Positions 36,874 through 48,612 of a stretch of 64,000 bases of DNA are shown here, one piece after another. The notes below the pieces were generated by a model. That model worked only from the letters and a program-made list of their open reading frames with translations, did no database searches and had not been told where the DNA came from. How positions within the stretch are numbered: the stretch's first letter is position 1; every line of letters starts with the position of its first letter. The DNA comes from Prevotellaceae bacterium UBA1391. Lineage in GTDB: Bacteria > Bacteroidota > Bacteroidia > Bacteroidales > Bacteroidaceae. The stretch lies in NCBI GenBank assembly GCA_002305265.1, contig DBQP01000018.1, positions 157,575 through 221,574 on the forward strand. Direction: 5' to 3'. A program made the position numbers and the translations under genes.

Positions 36874-37596
36874 ATGGACAAATTCAACGTCGTCATCGTC
36901 GAAGACGTAAAACTCGAACTCAAAGGCACAGAGGAAATCTTCCGACACGACATCCCTCAAGCCAACATCATAGGCACCGCCATGAACGAGGCCGAGCTCT
37001 GGCCCATCATCGCGCAGCAAGTGCCCCACCTCGTCTTGCTCGACCTCGGGCTCGGCGGCAGCACCACCATCGGCGTGGAAATCTGCCGTCGCCTCCGCCG
37101 TGAGCACCCCGAAATCCACATTCTCATCTTCACCGGCGAAATCCTCAACGAGCGCCTCTGGGTCGACGCGCTCGACGCCGGCGCCGACGGCATCATCCTG
37201 AAGACCGGCGAGCTGCTGACGCCCGACGACGTGCAGGCCGTCATGAACGGAAAGCGCATGGTGTTCAACCAGCCCATCCTGGAGAAAATCCTGCAGCGAT
37301 TCCGCCGCAGCGTCCTGCAGGAGACGCAGCGCGCCAACGCCGCCGTCGACTACGACATCGACGAATACGACGAACGCTTCCTGCGCCACCTCGCCCTCGG
37401 CTACACCAAGGACATGATTGCTCAGTTGCGCGGCATGCCCTTCGGAACGAAAAGTCTGGAGAAGCGGCAGAACGAACTCATCAACCGCCTCTTCCCGGAA
37501 GGCGAACGCACCGGCGTCAACGCCACCCGACTCGTCACCCGTGCGCTCCAGCTCCACATTCTCGACATCGACCGCCTGGAGCCCGACGACGAATGA
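36874..37596 (+). CDS. Response regulator paired with the double kinase
   Basis: A 240-aa protein. The N-terminal receiver domain has acidic residues E10-D11 and phospho-acceptor Asp57 in LVLLDLGLGG, followed by the FTGE and LKTGE segments that take the Thr and Lys positions. The C-terminal part (RHLALGYTKDMIAQLRGMPFGTKSLEKRQNELINRLFP) looks like a LuxR/NarL-like helix-turn-helix and is comparable to the DUF5932 region found next to DUF5112/5113 kinases. It probably binds DNA when phosphorylated by the kinase encoded upstream. Targets unknown. Confidence 0.85.
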   Translation: MDKFNVVIVEDVKLELKGTEEIFRHDIPQANIIGTAMNEAELWPIIAQQVPHLVLLDLGLGGSTTIGVEICRRLRREHPEIHILIFTGEILNERLWVDALDAGADGIILKTGELLTPDDVQAVMNGKRMVFNQPILEKILQRFRRSVLQETQRANAAVDYDIDEYDERFLRHLALGYTKDMIAQLRGMPFGTKSLEKRQNELINRLFPEGERTGVNATRLVTRALQLHILDIDRLEPDDE

Positions 37597-37627
37597 AACC
37601 ACCCCGTGGCGAAGCCGCCGCCCGAAA

Positions 37628-37759
37628 GCAGCGCACGCCAGTCGGTCTTGCATGACTTTTGCTGGCGGATGGCAGCGCACGCAAATCGGTCTTGCATGAC
37701 AGTTTCCCGCCGACAGCAGCGCACGCAAGCTGTTACGGCATGACAGCCGCTGGCGGCAA
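37628..37759. repeat. 44-bp tandem array, three copies
   Basis: Copies at 37628, 37672 and 37716, each beginning GCAGCGCACGC and carrying CGGTCTTGCATGAC (diverged in the third). Exactly 44 bp, twice the usual 22. It fills the gap before the small membrane protein gene. Confidence 0.95.
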
Positions 37760-37806
37760 GCAACGCAGCGCCACACATTTCATCACCCCATCAGTTCGAA
37801 TCACAC

Positions 37807-38490
37807 GTGTTTGCAGCCCTCCTCCTCTTGGCTGTCGCTTCCTGGCTCGGCAGCATCTACATCGACCCCGGCATACAGAACCTGCTCTCGGCCGACGGAC
37901 TGCGCTGGATGACAGCCAACATCATCCCCAACCTTGAGCATGCGCCCTGGATGCCCACGCTCCTCACGCTCCTCACGCTCAGCGTGTGCATCGAGAGCGG
38001 ACTTGCCGAAGCCCTGCGGCGCTCCCTGCGCAGCCGAAAACACCGTGCCGAAGTCTCCCTCCGCAACCGGCGCGCCCTCCAGTGGACCGCCCTGCTGTGC
38101 CTCCTGCTCATCCTCACCGCACTGGCGCTGACCTTCCTGCCGCCGGCACCACTTCTTTCCGCCTACGGCACCTTCCGCGGATCGCCCCTCCAGCAAGGCG
38201 TCCTCGCAGTCGGCCTCAGCATCCTCTTCTTCACGGCCTGGACCTACGGCGCACTCTCCGGACGCATCCTGTCCATCGCCGACCTCGCCCGCGCCGCCGC
38301 CTACCTTCCGGCACGCTTCTCACCCGCCCTGCTTTCCCTTGTCCTCGCCGCACAAGTCATCGCGCAACTCGACTACGTCTTCCCCATGCTGCCCGAGCAG
38401 CCAGCGCTCCACGCCATCCTCCGCTGGACCCTCTTCCTGCTGCCCATCGGGCGGGAATGGCTTCGGCAGCGCCGCCACAAGCCTGCGTGA
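37807..38490 (+). CDS. Small multi-pass membrane protein, AbgT-like fragment family
   Basis: About 227 aa with a GTG start at 37807 (no ATG fits). It has about five hydrophobic segments: residues 2-18, a segment at 45-60, one at 95-115, one at 135-150 and one at 165-185. The opening (ASWLGSIY...IQNLLSADGLRWM) resembles short AbgT/p-aminobenzoyl-glutamate-transporter-like proteins of Bacteroidales, but it is much shorter than true AbgT. Inner membrane is likely; transport function is unproven. It lies after the response-regulator gene and the 44-bp array. Confidence 0.6.
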   Translation: MFAALLLLAVASWLGSIYIDPGIQNLLSADGLRWMTANIIPNLEHAPWMPTLLTLLTLSVCIESGLAEALRRSLRSRKHRAEVSLRNRRALQWTALLCLLLILTALALTFLPPAPLLSAYGTFRGSPLQQGVLAVGLSILFFTAWTYGALSGRILSIADLARAAAYLPARFSPALLSLVLAAQVIAQLDYVFPMLPEQPALHAILRWTLFLLPIGREWLRQRRHKPA

Positions 38491-38615
38491 GCCTCCCGCC
38501 GCATCTGCCGACGCGCCTTCACCGCCGATACCGACACCTTCCCACCACCCTCTCCCTGCTCTCAACACCTTCTTGATTCTCTCTACACAATCCCTATCCC
38601 CCTCACACAATCCCT

Positions 38616-39311
38616 ATGAAACACCTTCTTGCAATCCTCCTCTGCGCCATCGCCACGCTCGGCAGCGCCCAGCAACGTCCCATCCGCAGCGTTTCCATCC
38701 TCGGCGACAGCTACTCCACTTTCCAGGGCTTCCTCGAACCCGACACCAACTTCGTCTGGTATCGTCCCGTGGCACCCTACAACGACGTCAGCCGCGTGGA
38801 ACAGATGTGGTGGCACCTGCTGCTCAGCGAGGCGAAGCTGACGCTCGCCGTCAACAACTCCTTCTCCGGCTCCACCATCTGCAACACCGGCTACAACCGC
38901 GAGGACTATTCCCGCCGCTCGTTCATCGCGCGGATGAACCACCTCGGCCAGCCCGACCTCATCCTCATCCTCGGCGACACCAACGACGACTGGGCCAAGG
39001 CCCCCATCGGCGACTACCTGCCACAAGGCGTCACGCCCACCGCTGCGCAGCTCTACACCTTCCGTCCCGCTCTCTCCCATCTGCTGCGCCACATGAAGGC
39101 CCGCTACGTCAACGTCCCCATCTACTTCATCCACAACAGCGACCTCTCCGAAACCATCACGCAGTCCGTGCGCCGCATCTGCGAGGAAGAGGCCATTCCC
39201 TGCATCTTCCTCCGCGACATCGACAAGCAGCAGGCCCATCCCTCCATCCGCGGCATGCAGGCCATCAAGGAGCAAGTCCTGCAGCGCCTCAAGCAGGACC
39301 GCATCCTCTGA
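38616..39311 (+). CDS. Secreted SGNH/GDSL hydrolase
   Basis: A 231-aa protein with a signal peptide (MKHLLAILLCAIATLGSAQQ). SGNH blocks: GDSYS with catalytic Ser32, the Gly block NNSFSGST, the Asn block GDTNDDW and the C-terminal DxxH-like region (KQQAHPSIRGMQ). Such enzymes are esterases or lipases, often removing acetyl groups from sugars; the substrate is unknown. Probably periplasmic. No clear partner gene. The 20-bp repeat CACAATCCCTAT occurs twice in its leader. Confidence 0.85.
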   Translation: MKHLLAILLCAIATLGSAQQRPIRSVSILGDSYSTFQGFLEPDTNFVWYRPVAPYNDVSRVEQMWWHLLLSEAKLTLAVNNSFSGSTICNTGYNREDYSRRSFIARMNHLGQPDLILILGDTNDDWAKAPIGDYLPQGVTPTAAQLYTFRPALSHLLRHMKARYVNVPIYFIHNSDLSETITQSVRRICEEEAIPCIFLRDIDKQQAHPSIRGMQAIKEQVLQRLKQDRIL

Positions 39312-39340
39312 GCACAGCGTGCGGCCCGGGCGATGTTCCG

Positions 39341-39384
39341 CTCCGCACATACATATTGTCTTCTCCGCACATACTATATTATAT
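39341..39384. repeat. 22-bp direct repeat
   Basis: CTCCGCACATAC occurs at 39341 and 39363, exactly 22 bp apart, upstream of the Lrp-type regulator gene. Confidence 0.6.
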
Positions 39385-39438
39385 AGTACCACCGTCTCCT
39401 TTCCCCCTCCTCATTTCCATTCCCACCCATTCCATCCT

Positions 39439-39903
39439 ATGATACAAGAACTCGACCAAACCGACCTGCGCATCCTGCGCCTGCTGCAAGAGAACTGCAA
39501 GCTGACCACCAAGGAACTGGCCGCCGCCATCAATCTCTCCACCACCCCCACGTTTGAGCGTCAGCGCAAGCTCGAGCGCATGGGCATCATCAAAGGCTAC
39601 GTGGCCGTGCTCGACGCCGACCTCATGGAGCGCGGCTTCATGGTGTACTGCAATGTGAGCATGAGCAAGATCAACCGTTCCATCGCCGAGCAGTTCAGCC
39701 AAGAAGTGCAGACGTGGGCCGAAGTGAGCGAATGCTACAACGTCAGCGGCCAAGGCGACTACATGCTCAAAGTCTGCGTCAGCAGCATGAAGCAATACCA
39801 GGAGTTCGTGCTCAACCGCATCGGTGCCTTCCCCCATATCGCGCACATTCAGAGCGTCTTCGTCATGGGCACGCTCAAGCACATCTACGGCATCCCCGTC
39901 TGA
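39439..39903 (+). CDS. Lrp/AsnC-family transcription regulator
   Basis: A 154-aa protein. The N-terminal helix-turn-helix begins LDQTDLRILRLLQENCKLTTKELAAAINLS with the recognition helix PTFERQRKLERMGII. The C-terminal part is a RAM/ACT-like effector-binding domain (VSGQGDYMLKVCV, PHIAHIQSVFVMGTLKH). It likely senses an amino acid or related small molecule and forms octamers. Its target genes cannot be inferred; the rubrerythrin gene downstream has its own promoter. Confidence 0.94.
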   Translation: MIQELDQTDLRILRLLQENCKLTTKELAAAINLSTTPTFERQRKLERMGIIKGYVAVLDADLMERGFMVYCNVSMSKINRSIAEQFSQEVQTWAEVSECYNVSGQGDYMLKVCVSSMKQYQEFVLNRIGAFPHIAHIQSVFVMGTLKHIYGIPV

Positions 39904-39999
39904 GTGCCGACGAGGCGCCGTGCCGTGGGCCCTCCGCCACTGCGGAGCTGCTTTCTCCATCTTTTCTTGAATCTACCATCATTTTTCCATTCACACCTC

Positions 40000-40030
40000 T
40001 TGCACATCTCACGGAAAACCTTAACTTTGC
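40000..40030 (+). promoter_or_regulatory. Promoter of the rubrerythrin gene
   Basis: TTG at 40000-40002, 19 bases, then TAACTTTGC at 40022-40030, close to the Bacteroidota consensus, about 58 bases before the start codon. Confidence 0.85.
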
Positions 40031-40087
40031 AACCATCAAGACAATCCCAATCCAATATTTCTAACAACCCTCTAAACAGTAAAGATT

Positions 40088-40657
40088 ATGGCAACAAAGA
40101 AATGGGTATGCCCCGTATGCGGCTACGTACATGAAGGCGAGACAGCTCCTGCAAAGTGTCCACAGTGCAAGGTTGACGGCAGCAAGTTCAACCTGCTCGA
40201 AGAGAAAGACAGCCTCAACTTCGTCACAGAGCACGTGCTTGGCGTGGCTGAGCACATTCCCGCAGGCGAGGATGGCGACTTCATCCGCCAGGGCCTCAAG
40301 GACCACTTCCTCGGCGAATGCACCGAAGTGGGCATGTACATCGCCATGGGCCGCCAGGCCGACCGCGAAGGCTATCCTGAGATTGCAGAAGCGTTCAAGC
40401 GCTACGCACTCGAGGAGGCTGACCACGCATCCAGAATCGCAGAGATCCTCGGCGAAGTCGTGTGGGACACCAAGACCAATCTCGAGAAGCGCATGTATGC
40501 TGAAGAAGGCGCCTGCAGCGGCAAGATGGATATCGCACGAGTAGCCAAGCAGCTCAACCTCGACGCCATCCACGACTCCATCCATGAGATGGCCAAGGAC
40601 GAGGCTCGCCACGGCGCCGGCTTCCAGGGCCTCTTCAACCGCTACTTCAAGAAGTAA
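40088..40657 (+). CDS. Rubrerythrin (N-terminal rubredoxin type)
   Basis: A 189-aa protein. The N-terminal rubredoxin-like domain has Cys8, Cys11, Cys24 and Cys27 (CPVCGYVHEGETAPAKCPQC). The ferritin-like four-helix domain follows, with diiron-ligand segments GECTEVGMY, EEADHA and KDEARHG. The domain order (rubredoxin first) is the reverse of classical rubrerythrin. It reduces hydrogen peroxide in anaerobes. It has an own promoter and a strong terminator at 40687, so it is monocistronic and probably highly expressed, consistent with the AT-rich leader. Confidence 0.95.
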   Translation: MATKKWVCPVCGYVHEGETAPAKCPQCKVDGSKFNLLEEKDSLNFVTEHVLGVAEHIPAGEDGDFIRQGLKDHFLGECTEVGMYIAMGRQADREGYPEIAEAFKRYALEEADHASRIAEILGEVVWDTKTNLEKRMYAEEGACSGKMDIARVAKQLNLDAIHDSIHEMAKDEARHGAGFQGLFNRYFKK

Positions 40658-40686
40658 TCGCTTCGGCAGCAGCATTCCACTCACGC

Positions 40687-40726
40687 GCACTGGCATTTGC
40701 CCGCAGGCAGATGCCAGTGCTTTTTT
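40687..40726 (+). terminator. Intrinsic terminator of the rubrerythrin gene
   Basis: GCACTGGCAT pairs with ATGCCAGTGC and is followed by TTTTTT, 30 bases after the stop. Confidence 0.93.
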
Positions 40727-40810
40727 GTGCGCCACTTCGGGGCCGGTAGGCAAAGATAGCCTGCCGGCGGCGGTTTCGCCAAATTTCCGACACGCCTTTT
40801 TCCGTTTTCC

Positions 40811-40910
40811 AGCCTGCGGACGCCCGGCTCAGCCTGCCTACACAAGTAGCGGCCTGCCTACACAAGTCGCAGCCTGCGGGCACAAGCCGCCACCGACCAA
40901 CACAAGCTGG
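40811..40910. repeat. 20-bp tandem array (AGCCTGCCTACACAAGT units)
   Basis: Starts at 40811, 40831, 40851, 40871 and 40891, period 20 rather than 22. The two central units are nearly identical. It sits between two terminators in the 366-bp gap 40658-41023. Confidence 0.85.
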
Positions 40911-40929
40911 CAGCCCACAGCGCCAAAAA

Positions 40930-40965
40930 AGCGGGGGACCCACTCTATCGAGTGCGTCCCCCGCC
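40930..40965 (-). terminator. Intrinsic terminator of the small-peptide gene
   Basis: GCGGGGGACCCACTC pairs with GAGTGCGTCCCCCGC (one mismatch). On the minus strand it is followed by TTTTTT (40930-40925), so it ends minus-strand transcription about 60 bases after the small gene. Confidence 0.88.
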
Positions 40966-41023
40966 GTCGTCTTTTGCCCGGTATGGCCTTTGCGCCATCC
41001 GATGCATGCGGTCGGAAGTTCGA

Positions 41024-41194
41024 TTACCAGAGGCTGCCGAATGTCTCGGCGGTCTCGGCGGCCGCAGCAGCCTCACGCTCCTTGATCAGGATCTCAGAGT
41101 CGCCCACTTCGTTGACAACACCTGGGCTCGTGGCAATCATGTCCTCGACAGTCACTTCGACCACACGACATGCAGGTTGAATATATCTTTTCAT
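41024..41194 (-). CDS. 56-aa peptide of a Bacteroidales small-ORF type
   Basis: Reading from ATG 41194 to TAA 41024 gives MKRYIQPACRVVEVTVEDM... ending ETAETFGSLW, 56 aa. A second ATG two codons upstream (41200) is possible. The opening MK-Y-x-P-x-x-x-VVE(V/I) and a short tail ending in W are typical of small peptides that are frequent in Prevotella and Bacteroides near secreted-protein genes; their function is unknown. It lies 26 bases downstream of a secreted-protein gene on the same strand and is followed by a strong terminator, so it is probably the last cistron. Confidence 0.75.
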   Translation of the reverse strand: MKRYIQPACRVVEVTVEDMIATSPGVVNEVGDSEILIKEREAAAAAETAETFGSLW

Positions 41195-41220
41195 AGTCAT
41201 TTGCTGTTTATTGGTTCGAG

Positions 41221-43287
41221 TTATCGGTTGTAGTATTTCTTGCCATTCATGATGATGATGCCCTTGTAGGAAGCATCCACGCGCTGTCCCTGCAGGTTGT
41301 AGATGGCCTTCGGGGCAGTCTTGCCGGCCTCGATGCCTACCTGCTGGATGCCGGTGGCCTCGCTGTCGAAGGCAAAGCCCTTGACGGGTGAGCTGAAGGC
41401 AGAGCGGTTGAGCTTCAGATAAGCCTTGTTAGCGGGAACGAGGAATGCGCCGCCATCCTCCGCATGCCAGTAGAAACCGACAGCGGTCTTCTCTGCGTTG
41501 CGCGACAGTCCGTAGTAGTAAACCGAAGCATCCACATCGAGCTGCTTGTCCGTGTCGGTACCGAGGAGCACGTTCTCTTCGTCTACCAAGCCTTCTTGCG
41601 TCGTAGCGACGAAGGTGTATTCGCCAGCCTCAGCCTTCAGCACGACTGCCGTGCCTGCGGGAATCACCTTGCCGGCCTCATACAAGTAGGACTGATCCAG
41701 CTGGTCGCCCACCACCTTGTAGGTGTAAGCCTCCATGTTGGCCGGAACCACCAGGTTGAGGTCGCCGTAGTAGAGCGTGGCATAGCCGGCGGGAGAGATG
41801 GTCTGCACGACTTCCTGCGGCTCAGCCACTACCTCTGCATAGAGGGCTGGCATCACATAATCGCTGCCAGTAGCATTGCTGGTGGCGTAGTTTCTGAAAT
41901 AACTGTATTGAGTAGAGTACAGAATCAGACGACCGGTGGCTAACGTACCCGAGATGGTGGCATTGCCCGTGCTGCTGTCAATCGTTATCGAGAAGACAGG
42001 GGCTGAGCTTGCCGTAGTGGTCGTTGTCACACTTGTTCCGCCCGAAGTAACATTCAGGTATAATCCGTCTGGCGTCTTGATCTTGTAGCCGCCCGTTGCC
42101 TCCTCCAGCGTGTATGCAAAGTTGGCAGGCTCAACCGCAATCGTATTGTCGACTGCAATTGTCACGACTTCATAGTTCATGGAGTTGCTCGAAACAAATG
42201 TCGCAGCCTTGTCGCCTGCAACAATCAGATAGCGTCGGCCTGCGACAAGCTCATCTGCAGCCATCACCTTCTTGAAGACAACGAATTCACCCTTGGTGAA
42301 CTGCTTTTCTGCTACGGGGCTCAGTTCGGCATCTTCGTCCATGGCCACGGCCTTGACCAGCGCAGACGCCGTCAGCGTGAAGGAGACGGAGTTGCTCTCT
42401 GTCATCACAGCCGTCGAAGACTCCGTGGGATCCGAACCGTCCGTGGTATAGGTGATGGATGTACCCTCGGCAGACGAAATCGATACCGTCGTCTGATCCA
42501 TAAACTTCTCTGTGCCGGAAATCACGGGCGCGCTCACCGCGTAGGTCTTGGTGAACTGCTTCTCCACCACTTTGCTGAAGTTGGCTTCTGCGTCCATTGC
42601 CACAGCCTTGACCAGCGCGGATGCCGTCAGCGTGAATGAGACGGAGTTGCTCTCTGTCTTCTCAGCCGTCGAAGACTCCGTGGGATCCGTGCCATCCTTG
42701 GTGTAGGCGATGGTTGTTCCCTCGGCAGACGTAATCGTCACCGTGGTCTGCTTGGTGAACTCCTCCGTTCCGGAGATGACGGGAACCTCCACCGTCACAG
42801 GAGGCTCGCCTACGAGCACGTAAGTAACCGTAAGCTTATTCAGTTTGATCGAGGTTGAGCTCGTAGAGCTGAAGTCAACAGAAGTAGCATTTCCAGTCCA
42901 CTTGCCGCTGCTGTAGGTGCCCGTAGTTGTGCTAAAAGCAGTTGTACCCGAGAAAACAATACTTGTAATCTGATAGTTCTCGGGAACGGAAACCGTCATG
43001 CCCGAGTCGGAATAGAAGCGCAAGTCAGGAGTGGACGCACCCCAATGCGCAGTTTTTCCATTAGTAGCGACCGTAACTTCATCAATTACAAACGTTTTTT
43101 AAGTTGTGTTTTGACTAGCCGTAGCTGCGGGATCGGCCGTGCGACCTCCGCATGGACTAACGTTAAAATTAAATTCGGCCGTTTGTTCGGTCTGTGCCGA
43201 CACGACGCTTGCCTGGGCCACCATGAGCATGCATGTGAGGGCCAGCCAAAAACGACTTTTTACCTTCGTGAGTAATTCTTTCGTCAT
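41221..43287 (-). pseudogene. Secreted chitobiase-like-repeat protein interrupted by in-frame TAA
   Basis: A signal peptide (MTKELLTKVKSRFWLALTCMLMVAQASVVSAQ) is followed after about 30 residues by TAA at 43099-43101 (codon 63). The same frame then continues, from KTFVIDEVTV, for over 620 codons to the stop. The long part has two copies of a repeat with TYTTDGSDPTESSTA / AYTKDGTDPTESSTA (chitobiase/beta-hexosaminidase C-terminal-like), a ricin-like mid region and a C-terminus NLQGQRVDASYKGIIIMNGKKYYNR of the sorting-signal type. The stop may be a nonsense mutation or a sequence error. A -7 promoter lies at 43367. Confidence 0.7.
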
Positions 43288-43366
43288 AACTCCAAAAAAT
43301 TAATTGAGAAATAAGTGATATCCAATTGTTGTTATCCACGCTAAAACTCGGTGAACAATTCTCTTT

Positions 43367-43375
43367 GCAAAAATA
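43367..43375 (-). promoter_or_regulatory. -7 promoter element TATTTTTGC
   Basis: A TAnnTTTGC match on the minus strand, 80 bases upstream of the interrupted secreted-protein gene. No clear -33 box. Confidence 0.6.
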
Positions 43376-43693
43376 GGAAATCGCTCCGACTTTTCCACCC
43401 TTCCGATACGATATTTGCATAATATTGGAAATATTTCACAGTTTTGAAACATCGACGCAGCGGAGGAAGGCGAACGTCCTCGGGGAAAAAGGGAGAAAGA
43501 GTTGCGCCTGAATTCCAACCCAATAGCAGCGGCCGGAGGCCCTCCCGCTGCTGCGCGGCGCAGGGCACGGCGGAACGGAGCGAGGCGGCGCGCCGGACAG
43601 CCCGCCCCATCGAGGCGGGGAAACGAGCGCTGCCACGCCTCGGGAGCGGGATGCCTGCATCCACGCCACGCCCTGCCGCGCAAGGGAGGATGC

Positions 43694-43781
43694 GACGAAG
43701 GCCTTCGCGCAATGAAACGAAGGGCTTCGTTTCGGCGCGCGAAGGCCTTCGTTTTGGCGCGCGAACGCGTTCGTTTCGAAA
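43694..43781. repeat. 22-bp tandem array, GAAGGCCTTC family with a hybrid unit
   Basis: Units at 43694, 43716, 43738 and 43760. The first three have GAAGGCCTTC or GAAGGGCTTC; the fourth reads GAACGCGTTCGTTTCGAAA, intermediate between this family and the AACGA/TCGTT family. The 899-bp gap 43288-44186 holds no supported gene. Confidence 0.93.
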
Positions 43782-43815
43782 TGGGCTCAGCGAGGCTGAC
43801 GCGTCGGGACGGCTG

Positions 43816-43859
43816 GGACACCCAACAGCGCTGGCAAGGGCACCCAACAGCGGCCACAC
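43816..43859. repeat. 22-bp tandem repeat, two copies
   Basis: CACCCAACAGCG occurs at 43818-43829 region and again 22 bp later, inside two 22-bp units (43816 and 43838). Confidence 0.75.
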
Positions 43860-43934
43860 GGCAGCATGTGCGCGGCGGCAGGGGCTGCGGCAGGAGCGAA
43901 CGGACGACGCAGCGGGGAGAACGGACAGGCGGAA

Positions 43935-44022
43935 GGGCGGAGCGAAGCGGGCAGCGAAAAAGACGGGACACGGCGGACGGGCGGAGCGAAATGGGCAGCG
44001 ACGGGGCTAAGCGGGCTGCAAA
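43935..44022. repeat. 44-bp repeat made of 22-bp units
   Basis: GGGCGGAGCGAA occurs at 43935 and 43979, 44 bp apart, each followed by GCAGCG; unrelated 22-bp blocks lie between and after. Confidence 0.8.
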
Positions 44023-44083
44023 GGGGAAGGGAAAAGGCTGCGAGGGGGGACGGGGAAAGGCTTGTAGACCGGGGCGAACGAAA

Positions 44084-44120
44084 CATCCCCATGCGCGCTC
44101 CGGAGAGCGGCATGGGGATG
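44084..44120 (-). terminator. Terminator after rpoC
   Basis: CATCCCCATGC pairs perfectly with GCATGGGGATG. On the minus strand it is followed by TTTCGTTCG. It lies about 70 bases after the rpoC stop. Confidence 0.8.
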
Positions 44121-44186
44121 GAACGAGGGGGAAGTGCGCGCGGCGCAGGCGGTGCCGGTGCGACGTGCGCACGGGATGTGCGCGGA

Positions 44187-48488
<4,302 letters not shown>

Positions 48489-48612
48489 CTTTGGATATTT
48501 TATGGTGAAAGAGTTCTGAAAAAATATGGGTTATGACGAGAGCCGGAGCGGGAGGCGGACAATGGGACCGCGCCGCGTGTGGCTGACGTCGGGAGGGGAC
48601 GGGCACCGGGGC

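Noticed and set aside
43300..44172. 290-aa frame in the gap upstream of the rpoC end
   Set aside because: Arg/Pro/Ser-rich low-complexity translation crossing three repeat arrays; no domain, no start signal.
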